From: Mermis nigrescens
Taxonomy: Eukaryota; Nematoda; Enoplea; Mermithida; Mermithidae
Assembly: GCA_036768485.1 (NCBI GenBank)
Contig: JAVLUZ010000648.1
Span: 124,001-188,000 of the forward strand
Direction of reading: 5' to 3'
Length of the DNA: 64,000 nucleotides
Positions 22,641-33,740 of the stretch are shown one piece after another. Position numbers and translations under genes: made by a program. The notes under the pieces were generated by a model. The model saw only the letters and a list, made by a program, of their open reading frames with translations, was not told where the DNA came from and made no database searches. How positions within the stretch are numbered: the stretch's first letter is position 1; each line of letters begins with the position of its first letter.

Positions 22641-23715
22641 GTGCGTAAATTTTTATTTCTCTATAATTCAACAATTATCCAAATTTTGAAACGGTTTCTT
22701 ATTGGGAAATGATCATTTTCACGCTTTATTATTGTTTGATTTTTATCTTTTTTTTCTGGGTTTTTTCTTAGTTTTTCTTATATGTTCTATATTTTTGTGC
22801 TAGTAGCCAAGGGCGCAAACTTACTTAAATTAGTGCTTAAAAGTTTCGGGAGTCGTGTTAATTCGTGTAACGGCCCAAAATCTGGGGTCTCCGGCCATTT
22901 TTAGGGGGTGGGGGGTGAAGACCTCTAATTTTTGGCCAAAAAAAGAGCCTAAAACATCCAAAAATTTTGAGTTTTTCCGAAAATCGGGGAAGGGGTTTAA
23001 AATTTTCTGGCTTTCTGGGAGGACGGCGGGACGACCGACTTCGGGTGGCGGGATCCTCCCTAGATCCCCCTTCTTACATGTATAGTTGGGCTAGGCGGGA
23101 CCATTCGTGTTTCGGGGATTTGAACCAACAGAATGGCTAGTCACTGACTTCCTCTTGCAAAATGGCTGCTAACTCACATAATTGTTGATTCTCTTTTAAA
23201 AATTTGTAGAAAGTGTGTTGGTTTCAGTGTTTTTATCTCACTTTTGGCTCCAAAGTCAAATTGTAGGCGATTTTTACTGTTTTATGTTCAATTTACTTGA
23301 ATTTTTCTCATTATCGGATTTCTACGTATATTCATCGCGACCATAGATGTACATCATGACCGATATGGAGAGTGGGGGTCAGTTGATTTGGAGGGTTTTT
23401 TTTAAATTCACTTTTCTACAAACAAAATGACCTCAAAAACTGGATAAATGCTAAAATAACGTTAAAACTACTTGATTCCACAGTTTCTGGTCAATTCACA
23501 GCTCTTTTGAAACAAATATTTTTTATACATTTCTAATCTTCATGTTGCCTCTTTTTCTTTAGAAAATTTCCCGTTTTTCAATTCGGAATGGTCTAGCCTC
23601 TTCCATTCCGAACTCCCCTCACGTGCTTGTGTGGGTGGCATCCTAGTTTTATTCATTTTTAATTCTTGTACAAAGATTTGTGTTTCCTTGAACAAAGATT
23701 AAAGCTCATTCATAT

Positions 23716-26110
23716 TAGTGATCGACCGGGGCCCCGGCCCCGGCCCCGGCCGGCCCCGGCAATCCCCGGCCATTTTTCAGCATCCCCGGCCCCGGCCGGG
23801 GCAAGGTCAAAAAATGGCCGGGGCCGGGGAAAAATTTAGTGTAATTCGTATTTTGTACAGGCTGTGATACTGGCACTTATTTATCAGTGAGCAAGTGTTA
23901 ATTTTGAGAACTGTACTGATTAGACCATATGTATACTTACTTAGTCCTTGTCATAAGTTTTCTACTGTGTATAAATGAGCTTTTAATGAATGAATGTTCA
24001 GGAAAATCTGCATATTTTCGATTCCTCCACTTAACTTATTTAAACTAAATGCTACTTTTAACTCATTCATTCATAGCTATGGCTAAAAGATTTAGAGTTG
24101 ACAAATACGTTATATTTCTAGTTAGAAATTGTACGTTTTTAACAAACTATTTCTACAAAAAACACTTTTACATTCATTTGAATGGGAACCGTGTGCTTTA
24201 AAACGCGTTTCCTGTGTAATAGTTATTAGGACCGAGGTTAATTATAGGCGAATATAAACTACGCTGCAGAATTGCGTCCGATCCGAAAAACTAAATATGT
24301 CTCAAATAGTTTCCTAGGGTCCAGAGTTGAGGGAGGGGTGAAATCCCAAATTGGAGGACCAGAAAATTAATGGCAAAACAGGGTCTTTTGACTTTTAATT
24401 GTATATTTTAGCTAATTTCTGAGTTTCTAACGCCAACAATTATGTACTAAAATTGTCTCAAAACGGCGCGAAGCGCTAAAAATTTGACATTTCTGCATTC
24501 TAAATTTAAATTTTGCCATTTAAAAGATGTATAGGACAGACAATTTTTCATATCGGAGGGAAATGCCAAAAATTTTTTGGAATTTTATACCTTTTTACAG
24601 TTTTTATCTTCCCAAAAATCTTTGTACATGTACAAAGATAGTCCTGGTCTTTATACATCGGGAAAAATCTTTGGCGAATGCAAAAAACACTCTTTTGTAC
24701 ATGCAAATTTTTGTATACTTTAATATGGTACAGTAACGATTTCAGTGTAGTAGTAGAACATAGTTTTTCGACCTTTAGTAGTGTATTTGGCTAATTTTTG
24801 GGTTCCTGAATATTTGACATTTTTCCATTTTTCCATTCTAAGCGTAGTGTTGCATATTACAAGATTTAATTCGCATATTACAATTTTTGTAATATTTCTC
24901 ATTTTGTAGTACAAGTTGTTTTAGCTTTCTCAGTCGAGTTTTATGTGCGAATTCCATCAGAAGCTCATAAAAATTTCGGCACTTCGCGCCGAACTATCAA
25001 CTAAATTCAGGCCGAATTATCACATTTAGAAGCACGGTCTTTTTGTATTCGGGGAAGATTTTTGCTGATGTACATAGACGTTTCAGGACCGTCTTTGTAC
25101 ATGTACAAAAGATTTTGAAGAACAAAAACTGTAAAAAGGTGTAGAATTCCTTATTGAAAATTCTACCATTTTAAAGATTTTCAAAGGGGGGGTAAGTGGC
25201 TGCAAAAATGGAGCCGCTTACCCCCTTCCCCTGAAAATAGCCGAGGAATATACATGTGACAGAGGATTTGGGCCATCCCCCATCTCCGCTTTGAAGCCCC
25301 GAACTTCCTTGAAAGTCAGAAAATATTTAACCACCCTCCCCCATTTTTTGGCGAAAGCCTGTGCTTTTTTGGCTATTTTTATGTGTTTTTACCATTTTTG
25401 ATCTAGTCGCTAACCCCCTCCTTCTAAAAATGGCGCGGGACCCCTACCCTAGATTTCCAGCCGTTACATGTAGGTATACTGAGGGAACCTCATAAAATTT
25501 TAAGCGATTACATGCATGTTTTATAGTGATAGTTTATCTATTTACTCTAGCTCACATAATAAAATAATGTATCACTTCGTGAAATTCTAATAGTTAGGTA
25601 CACTTTTGCCATACTAAAAAATTAAGTTCAAAAAATTCAAAAGGTTTTCACCAAAAATCGTCTGACAGTGACTTGTGTCTTGGACCCTGAGGGGGTAATA
25701 CCCCTCCCCCATATGGGAATGTGTGATGTCTCATTTATTACATCCAATACCTATTGCATCCAATTGCTACAGCAGCAGTAGCCGTAGCTAAGATTCGAAT
25801 GATACAGAGTGTGCTAATAGCAGCGACATAGACCTTATTGATGATTCAGACAATGAAACACTAGACTAAATTTGTTTCTTGTGACATAAATAGTAATAAA
25901 ACTTGATATGAAAAGCCATTTACTACTGAATGGAGCAATCGCTCATTATTTCTTTCCTATGCCCCCCACCCCAAGTATGTGTCATGCAATAATATTTTCC
26001 TTGTCTGACCCCGGCCAGCCCCGGCCCCGGCCCCGGGCCGGGGCCGGGATTGTTTCCAGCCCCGGTACCGCCCCGGCCCCGGCCAAAAAAGTCGCCCCGG
26101 TCGATCACTA
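23716..26110. mobile_element. hAT-like element with CCGG-rich subterminal arrays (2.4 kb)
   Basis: Inverted ends TAGTGATCGACCGGGGC and GCCCCGGTCGATCACTA with a perfect 8-bp duplication ATTCATAT at 23708-23715 and 26111-26118. Both ends are followed by arrays of CCCCGG/GGCCCC repeats (23727-23838 and 25999-26100), plausibly transposase-binding subterminal repeats. Near the right end a frame ends in an acidic DLIDDSDNETLD-stop (about 25826-25868) followed by AATAAA, perhaps a transposase tail. M2 fragments (24380-24810) and M4 (25251-25472) lie inside. Confidence 0.88.
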
Positions 26111-26344
26111 ATTCATATTAAGAGAAAGTTCTTATTGCAGTAATCAACATTTGCACGATCTAATCAGCATCATCCGATTGTTTCCCTAAAAGAAGATACA
26201 TATGTACGTATGTATACATATGTGTGTAAGAAGGAAGTATAGCGTTTTTCCATTATGCTGCATTTTTTATGGGTTTCTACCTAATAAATAGACGAATGCG
26301 TGTAATGTTAAGTACGTATGTACTCGTACATTTTTAAATACCAG

Positions 26345-26430
26345 ATCTGTCCCGCTCTAGCTGTAGGGGTGCACAGGATTAGGGGTACCCAAGTAAAATA
26401 TAGGTACGCGCTAACGCGCAACCTATGATG
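26345..26430 (+). repeat. Lone terminus of the large repeat
   Basis: Shares GGGGTACCCAAGTA…TATAGGTACGCGCTAACG-type palindromic sequence and CTACCTATGAT-like end with the right end of copy A (about 17285-17365) and, inverted, with about 29809-29880. Confidence 0.6.
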
Positions 26431-26808
26431 TTTCATTAAATTGTGCTACGGTAGCTGTTTTTATATTTACTCGCACTTTTGGGTCGGGGGGGGGCAAATT
26501 CACACCCACTTCGCCCCTCCTTGAACCCTACCCTTCTTTCAAGTACATGTATATTGTTTTTGTTTCAATTTGCGTGCTTAAAACGGGTAATGTCAGACAG
26601 GTTTCCCTGATTTACATCGACGTGATAAGCCGTCGTCGTACGCTGTTGCGTACATACAAAGTGTCGTAATTTTAACTTTTTTTATTTCTCTTATAAATTA
26701 TGTTTTACGATTTTTATTTTTTTGCTTTACAAACGCCATTCTTTTTCATTCGTCGTAGGTGTGAGGTTGCGTTTTGTATGTTATTTCATCTTTTAATGCT
26801 CATATATG

Positions 26809-26983
26809 CAGGCACGTAGCTGGCCGTCCGATTTAGGGAGACCAACACCAATTTTTGGGGGACTATGCCCAGAAAGGCCAAAAATAGCACAGAATAACGT
26901 TTAAAAAGTCCAATTTTTCCGATTCGTCTGAAATTCGGAGGAGGGGGTCCGAACCCCCCATTCCCCCCAGACATACGTGCCTG
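26809..26983 (-). mobile_element. M1 hAT-like MITE, copy 6
   Basis: 175 bp, ends CAGGCACGTA and TACGTGCCTG, flanks CATATATG and CATACATA (6 of 8). Confidence 0.78.
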
Positions 26984-27117
26984 CATACATATGTATATCT
27001 AGGCTATTGCATTTGTATACTACTTAGAATTTATGAGCCTAATGCGGAAATAACGCGCTTTTCTACGTTTTGTTTGATTCGAGAATTCGATTTCTAATTT
27101 TATCACTTAATTTTTAG

Positions 27118-27262
27118 ATTTTAAACGAACAACTCAATGAGAACCGAGCCCTAGCCGATCGTTTGCATGAACATGGATTAGCGTGCGATGCACTTGCTAC
27201 ATCGGTTATCGAATGGCAACAACAACACGGAAGCGAGAGCGTTGATCAATCGATGGCTGACG
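27118..27262 (+). CDS. shot/MACF1: Spectraplakin exon 9 (spectrin-repeat helices)
   Basis: Acceptor CTTAATTTTTAG at 27117, donor GTGAAT at 27263. There are 48 codons plus one base, completed by AA at the start of exon 10 to give glutamate. ILNEQLNENRALADRLHEHG is helix B, and SVIEWQQQHGSES is the following loop region. The frame runs open past the donor to 27381, but that part shows no spectrin character. Confidence 0.85.
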
Positions 27263-28658
27263 GTGAATTTAAGTCTTCCTACCAAATAAGCCTGCATGAT
27301 CTGGGGGCTTTCAAGCCACAATGTAGGCGCGCAAGGTCAAACTTCCAGAGGGGTGAAAACCAAAAATTGGTAGATAGTTAAGTGATTCGTAAAAACGGTT
27401 ACATAGCCTTTTTGAACTCGGAAAACCAACTTTACAGTCTTTTTGGACTTATAAACATTCATAGCTATTGCTTTTTTGTGAATAAGCATAGCTATTTAGT
27501 CATTTTTGAGTCAGGAGAATAGCTATATATGTATCCTTTCAAAACTCAGAAAAGACAACTATACAGATTTCTGAGCTCACACGGTAAGTTTCTGAGTTGA
27601 AAAAAGGCTATATATACAGTTCTCTGAGTCCAGAAATACATATTTGCTAAAAAAGTTAAATTTTCGGCGCTTCGCGCCGTATTCTATTTTTCACTATATT
27701 TTGTTCAATTTGATCGATTTTTCTAATTTTTTCGATTTTTGAGGTTTTATATTCTAGAACGATAGAGCATCGTCGAAAACGCCGAAAATGATGTCTTTGA
27801 CGCGAAATCGTCAATTTCTGGGCCAAAATTAGCTCTTTAAAATTTCACCGCCCCCCACCCCTATAATGCCTACATTGTGCGTGTCAGTCGACTACTTCAA
27901 CTCCCCATCCGAAATTTTGAACTATGTATTTACCCAACTATTTATATCCTTGAACTGGTTCGTACTTGAATCTTGCGGGGAAAACGTGTTGTATGCAGTA
28001 ATTTTTAATGTATTTATTTAATATCTTTTGATTAACGTATTTATTTACATTATTCGCATCGTCCAGACATTAACAGTATGAGATTATTTGGGTGCGGGTT
28101 GTCAGAATAGGTGGATGGCACCAAAATTCTGGGAGAGGTGGGTGGTGCAAGATTTTTAAAGGTAAAAAAATGACCTTAAAATGGTAGTATGGCGAAAAAA
28201 CATCATTTTTCAACGTTTCTCATCGAGCACTATCCATTAACATCAAAAAATTGCGAAAGAACAAAAAAATTTCAAAAATTGAATTCTGGGGGTGCATACC
28301 CCCACGCCCAAGTGTGGTCGTCAGCCCTAGAGCTTTTTTCAACGGTTCCTTTTTTCGAACCTAAAAATGGTGGACATGACTCTCGTCCGAAGCACTATAT
28401 TTTATGACTTTTACGACGACGTATATAGTCAACCAAATAGAAATATTTTGAAAAAATTAAATGAAAAGGTACGTAATTAACACCAGAATGGCCATTATTA
28501 ATTATTAATCATTATTTTTTTATTTTTCATTATTAAGCACTAGGCTTAAAGTGATTTTATTTATTTTATTGAAGAAACATGAACTGATTAGGTTCAGTAT
28601 TCGCTTCTAATATTGTTCCTCAAGTATTGTTTTTGACTTATGTATCATATGTACATAT

Positions 28659-29795
28659 TAAGATCTGCCAGGCTAGCCCCGGCCTCGGCCTCGGCGCCGG
28701 GACTCAGGCCCCGGCCCCGAGACCGGGGTAGGCTGCAGCTCCAGAGACTGGAGGCCTGTAAAAACGATGAAAAATTAATGAAAATCGAACAAAATAAATC
28801 TTTTTTGCCTAATTACGCAACATAATATTTATTTATTCGCAAAAATAAGCTAAATTTCGTTAAAATTAAGCTTAGGCTACTGTTGTGTTTCGCTTCAAGT
28901 AATCCAATAATCAAGATTTGAGTGAGCATTGAAACAATTCGATACATTCTTGAATAGCTTAGCTCAATTAAGAATATTTATTGCGAAAATAAGCACGTTT
29001 GACCGATAATTCTTAGACAATAAAGTTTAAAATGCAAGGGACTTTCATCAGTGTCTGTAAAATTGTTTTATAAATCGATGTATGTACTTATGTACCTTAA
29101 AAAATGCTAGGGTACGGCAACTTATTTTATCATCCAGATAGAATTCGTTTGCTTTAATATATGCGATTTTTCACTACTTTCGGGCGCTGTGCGCCAAATA
29201 ATAGAGCAAATGTCTTCATTTTTGTGTGGTTTTCAATTAATTTTTTAAATATTATTTCAATTTGATTATGCATGTTCCTAATCTTGGTAAATGATTTTTC
29301 GTCGTACAAGCACGTTTTTCGCCCCTATGATTTTGTTGAATATTCTAGAGATAAGTTTTTCAAGCGTGTAGTTAATCCTGTCTGGGTTTACTTATTTCTC
29401 GTGCAATGTAATCGTAATCTTTTGTGTTGTACTGTCATTTTGCTCGTCTATTTCTTTCATCGAATCAGCATAAATACTATAGAAAAGTCATATTCTGTTC
29501 AGCTTAGCTTATTGTTTTCTATGCCTAACAGCTATATTCACAATTATTTATTAATTTTTGTTATTTCTCTTTTATCTGCTTATTTTAAGTCTTTAATTCA
29601 TTAAAGCAATATGTAATTGCTTACAATAGTAATACTAAGATGTTAGGTCAGTATAGAAATAATGTGGATGCTTGGTATAGCTTAGTAAGTATAGGGTATA
29701 TGTTTTGTACAGGCCCCGGCCAGGCCCCAGCCCCGGCGCCGGGGCCCAGGCCTGACCCCGGCCCCGGCAAAAAGAGCGGCCCCGTCACATCTCTA
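28659..29795. mobile_element. hAT-like element with CCGG-rich subterminal arrays (1.1 kb)
   Basis: Ends TAAGATCTGCCAGG and CCGTCACATCTCTA (imperfect inverted repeats) with a perfect 8-bp duplication GTACATAT at 28651-28658 and 29796-29803. CCCCGG/GGCGCCGGGG-rich arrays lie just inside both ends (28673-28735, 29709-29785). A 110-codon open frame at 29272-29604 (+) starts MFLILVNDFSS, is Leu/Phe-rich and is not recognised. It may be chance. Confidence 0.83.
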
Positions 29796-29808
29796 GTACA
29801 TATGTATG

Positions 29809-31590
29809 TAGGTAGCGCGATAGCGCTACCTACGATATACTTGGGTACTCGCACCATATGTCCACCCACCTACAGCTATAACCGGACTCTCTGTATTGTG
29901 CGATTTTTTTCTAAAATATAGATAAAGAAAGTTCGCTTCCGGTGTTTGTTTGTTTTTTTAAATCAATACCTGGTGTGTAAAGAGCGTGTAGTTTTACTGT
30001 AACATTATAACAGTTATTTTAAATTTTGGTCGGTTACAGCCATTTTCTACCTCAGTTTTGCATTCTGTTTAGTCTGGTTTTTTGCTTTTTTAAATATAGA
30101 CAATTGAGTAAGCTCTAAAAACTTTTTTGAATTTTTCAAGTGACTTATTTTCAGAGTAGCAGTGTAAAGAGTGTAAGGAATCTGAGGAAGAAAACACTTA
30201 TTCTGGCCCTTTTCTTGTCTGTCAACAACTCCGGTTATGAGTTACAATAAATGTCTCCCACTAGCAGAAATGCACTACGACTCAAGGGCTACTTTCGGCT
30301 TACCAGCAAACTTTTATACACTCAATATGGAGCTAGATATAGGGGTTGGAACTTTACACTCTAGTGGATGATGTAAAAAACGAGTTCTTGTCTGAGATTT
30401 CTTCGCCAACTTTCTCAGTTATAAATCGGAACAAATTGAATAAGATAAAATTAAAATACGATCTAAGGGCTACACGTCGCAGCAAATCGCGTTTAAAAAC
30501 TCAATATCGAGTTACTTATGGAGGTGCACATTTCGGAATCACGGATGTGACATTTATGCGAAAAAACACGTTTTTTCCACTTTTTGATTGGTTTGCAGAA
30601 CAGTAGTTTTCCACACGCAAACGTACTACGATACAAAGGCTACAAACTGGCTCAAATCGAATATCTTTATACTCAATGGGGAGTTAAGTTCAGATTTTTA
30701 AGGTTTACAATGTGGTGGATGGCGGGAAAATACGTTTTTGTTCCTTTTTTGTTCGCCACTTTTTCCGTTTTGAAGTCGGAATAAGTCAAATAGAATAAAA
30801 AAGTACTTTTCAAGGGGAATACGTCACAGCAAATTGTGTTTATTTACATTAATATTCAGCTTTTTTCTGGAGGTGTAAATTTAAAAATCGGGGGTGTTAA
30901 ACGTGTACCTGTGTTGTTTTTTTCTGCCAACTTCTCTGGTTATGAGTCTGGACATGATGACAAATCTAAGAATATACCAGAAGTCAAACGTCATACGTCT
31001 GTCGGGCGCGTCTGCTTACACTCAACAGTGGTGCAGAGTGGTTTACGTCTAACATTTATTTGTCTGCGGACCACTGTGGAGAGTTAATTTCTTCTTTAAT
31101 ATTAATCGTAATATCAGAAGTAAGAAACCGACTTATTTTTTCAACTCGGTGGCTGTTTAAATTACACTGAACATTAACTTTAGTTCTAGTGCGTTGCTGA
31201 ATCCATTTTTTCAAAATGTCCTATATAACGTCAGAATTACGAACATGACTGTTAATTTTTTACACCTAGGAGTTGTGTAAACTTTATACTATTCATTTAT
31301 TGTCGATTTCTAGAGTTTATATTAAAAATTTATTTTACTTCCGGAGCGTCGCAAAACGTGAATTGTTTTTCAAAATATGTTTTGTAGGGTCAGGATGATG
31401 AATCTAACTGTATGTTTACTTCACACCCAGTGGCTGTGTAAAGTTTACATTGAAAATTAACTTCAGTTTCAGAGCGTTGCAAAAGCTTAATTTTCTTTCA
31501 AAAAATCCATGTAACGTAAAGATTACGAATCGGAGTGTAAGTGTTCTTTACACCCAATAGTTGCGTAACGTTTACGCTGAAAACGTTTGA
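29809..31590 (-). repeat. Large degenerate repeat, copy B (inverted relative to copy A)
   Basis: Starts with the palindromic terminus GTAGGTAGCGCG…GCGCTACCTAC and continues with the same TTTACACTC, GTAAACTTTAC and ATTACGAATC blocks as 12770-17375, in reverse. About 1.8 kb and not interrupted by a retrotransposon. It abuts the hAT-like element ending at 29795. Confidence 0.6.
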
Positions 31591-31920
31591 TCTATTTAAA
31601 TTAAGCGAGGTGCTCCCTAATATTTAGAGAGATACAATAAGGTCTTTCTGTATTATAGTGCTTCCGACTATAACAGTGTTGTATGATGTATAGAAGCAAA
31701 TAATTGCCAACTCGGTAAATTAAAACAACTCGGCTAGTAAACACGGGACACCTAGGTCCCCTCAGGGTGTATATTAAAGGGGTTCGACCGTATATATGAA
31801 ATCTGACGGTAAAATAAGGCAGAATCCATTTTTTCACCCCGTTTGTCCGCAAAAATTTGCAAATTTTCACTTTCATCGGCAAGCTTTCATTCTTTTCCCT
31901 AAAGGCCTCCTGTTTCGCAG

Positions 31921-32465
31921 AACTGAACGAAAAGTTAAATTTGTTGCTTGCGCTTCGCGACGACACCCGAAATCTGATCGACAAGTGTGGCGACGAATCG
32001 CGCGACGTCGCGCTGATCGCCGAGAAATTCTGGTCTGGAAGCGACCGGTGCATTGACGCGTTGACTCGAGCGACGTCGACCGTCGCTCGTGCGTCGCCGC
32101 CGTCGCTCGACGTCGACGAGTCGCGCGATCAGCGCCGTCAGCTGGAAGCGTGGCTTGGCGATTTCGCGACGCTATTCGGCGACGGCGTTGCCGGAGAATC
32201 GTCAGCGATTTCGCTCCTCGACGGCGTCGGCGACGACGACGACGAAAAATCGCGCGACGCCGATCGCGATTTGATCGCACGATGCTCGCGAGTCGCCGAG
32301 CAGCTGTCGTCGGCGCTCGACAATCCGGCCGCCAAGGCCGACGTCGCGCGACGAATGGACGACGTGTGGGCGGCGCACAAGGAGGCGGCACGAGCGTTGG
32401 CCAATAGGGAACGAGCGTTGGCCCTGGCGTCCAAAAAATCGACTCAGTTTTTCGACGCGTTCAAC
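31921..32465 (+). CDS. shot/MACF1: Spectraplakin exon 10 (longest exon, more than one spectrin repeat)
   Basis: Acceptor CCTGTTTCGCAG at 31920, donor GTACAT at 32466. Two bases complete the exon 9 codon, then 181 codons follow. ELNEKLNLLLALRDDTRNL begins the helix, ALIAEKFW matches the AEKFW of MACF1 exactly, and RRQLEAWLGDFATLF and MDDVWAAHKEAARAL follow. It contains a run of four aspartates within a GAC/GTC-rich low-complexity stretch (GVGDDDDEKSRDADRD). Extreme GC content creates five overlapping shadow frames on both strands. The acceptor of the next exon is non-canonical. Confidence 0.88.
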
Positions 32466-33344
32466 GTACATAGTGCTTTTTGTTCTTTTTTGTTTGCATG
32501 TACTTAGATATATGTAACAGGGGGCTTGGAATCCGCAAAGCCAACAATCGATCGTCCCGCTATCCGCTAAAGTTTAAAAAATGTCTGACCCCCATTTTTC
32601 GCGAAAACTTGCGTTTTTAGGTGCGTTTTTGCCATTTTTGCCCAAAAATTGTTGGTCATTCAACCCTGCTCCAATTGCAAATGGCCATGTACCACCCCTA
32701 CACCCAAAATTTCGAGCCTTCGCTTGTCTGTGTTGTGGATTGACCCTCATTATGGCTGTTGATCAGACATTTGTAGCATGGGAAATCCGTGGGGGTGAAA
32801 CCGAAAATTTGCTTCAAGTTATGCCCCTTTTCGGACTCAAAAGCGATGGGTATGCGAGAATACATCATTTTTGCGCGTTTCTGACGATGATCCTTCTCCA
32901 CAGACGATAGAAACGTGATAAATTTTAAAAAGGCAATAAAATTTAACAAAGTATAGTCAAGAATATTTGTTTGGCGCGAAGCGTTGAAAAACAGACACTT
33001 TCGAACTAAAAAATAGCTAAAAACGTTTAAATTAGGACGTTTTCTACAATTTTTTTGGAAATATGCGGATTTTGAGGTTGAAAATTATTTTTGCGGATGG
33101 GGGAAGTTTTTTTGCGGCCTGGAACTTTTATTAATTACATACATATATTCTACTCGAGCAGCTTTGAAACGCTCACTCCATTGAGTTCATCAGCGAAAGT
33201 TGCTCTCAAAACAACAATTGGACTTTTCAATTGTCTAATTGTGGAGGTCTTGATTTTTAAATGACTTTGGAGTTCTTGATTATTTATTTTTTAAACTTTT
33301 TATTTATTTTGTCAATTTTTCTAAATTTTTCATCCCTTCTCAAC
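32466..33344 (+). other. Intron 10 (GT-AC ends)
   Basis: Contains M4 in reverse (about 32510-32715) followed by an M5-type repeat in reverse (about 32716-33130) with a mutated hairpin at 32983. The last 60 bp are T/C-rich and end CCCTTCTCAAC. Confidence 0.65.
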
Positions 33345-33549
33345 GACTTGATCGATTTTCTGACCCAAGCCGAAGGCAGGAACGAAAATTTGTCGCCGGT
33401 TGGAGCCGATTTGGACGCTTTGGGTCGCCAATTGGACGACATTGCCGAATTTAAACGTCAAATCGATAAGAGGGCCGTCGATTTGCAAACTTTGAATAGC
33501 GAAGGGGCTGCTTTGACACTCGAATTCCCTCAAAACGCGCAGCAAGACA
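33345..33549 (+). CDS. shot/MACF1: Spectraplakin exon 11 (spectrin repeat; apparent AC acceptor)
   Basis: The product DLIDFLTQAEGRNENLSPVG aligns without a gap to the corresponding MACF1 segment when joined directly to exon 10 QFFDAFN. This places the 5' boundary at 33345, after CATCCCTTCTCAAC, an intron end in AC rather than AG. The nearest AG in frame is at 33272. Using it would add 24 hydrophobic residues (IIYFLNFLFILSIF) that do not fit a spectrin helix. Donor GTGAGC at 33550. The exon ends at phase 1, and A plus AC of exon 12 gives asparagine. Confidence 0.75.
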
Positions 33550-33740
33550 GTGAGCTTTGCTTGACGAATGGCATGTTTTTTCTATTTTTTTTTAAATTTT
33601 TTTCCCGAATTTACAACGAATTTTTTGAAACTTTTTCTGCATGCTCAACATTTTTTTGGGAGCGAAATTAGTGAAAATGTCGAAAATTCCAAATTAAGTT
33701 ACATAAGCTCTAAAACCGCCCCGGTATGGTGAATCATTAT

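Larger units (their letters stand above)
22641..27117 (+). other. Intron 8
   Basis: M4 at 22863-23082, M11 at about 23345-23640, a 2.4-kb hAT-like element at 23716-26110, a lone terminus of the large repeat at about 26345-26430, and M1 copy 6 at 26809-26983. The rest is AT-rich without genes. Confidence 0.7.
27263..31920 (+). other. Intron 9
   Basis: About 27650-27880 is an M5 fragment with the hairpin at 27666-27678, and about 28100-28330 is M3. 28659-29795 is a second CCGG-rich hAT-like element, about 29809-31590 is inverted copy B of the large repeat, and 31590-31920 is unassigned. Confidence 0.65.

Noticed and set aside
22231..22674. Long antisense and shifted open frames over exon 8 (Arg-rich products)
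   Set aside because: They are by-products of the GC-rich codon pattern of exon 8. The frame with splice sites and spectrin-like helices is 22320-22640 on +.
25908..26111. Pro/Ala/Gly-rich open frames in the CCGG arrays
   Set aside because: Translation of the subterminal GC arrays of a transposon, on both strands, with no protein family pattern.
29272..29604. 110-codon open frame inside the 1.1-kb hAT-like element
   Set aside because: AT-rich, Leu/Phe/Tyr-rich, no transposase motif recognised. Probably chance.
31873..32471. Several overlapping open frames on both strands at exon 10
   Set aside because: Same effect: low-complexity GAC/GTC/GCG codons leave other frames open. Only the + frame 31921-32465 joins exons 9 and 11 with correct phase and family motifs.
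33273..33344. Extension of exon 11 upstream to the AG at 33272
   Set aside because: In frame and open, but adds 24 hydrophobic residues from a T-rich intron-like stretch and breaks the gap-free match to the family. Kept as an alternative only.
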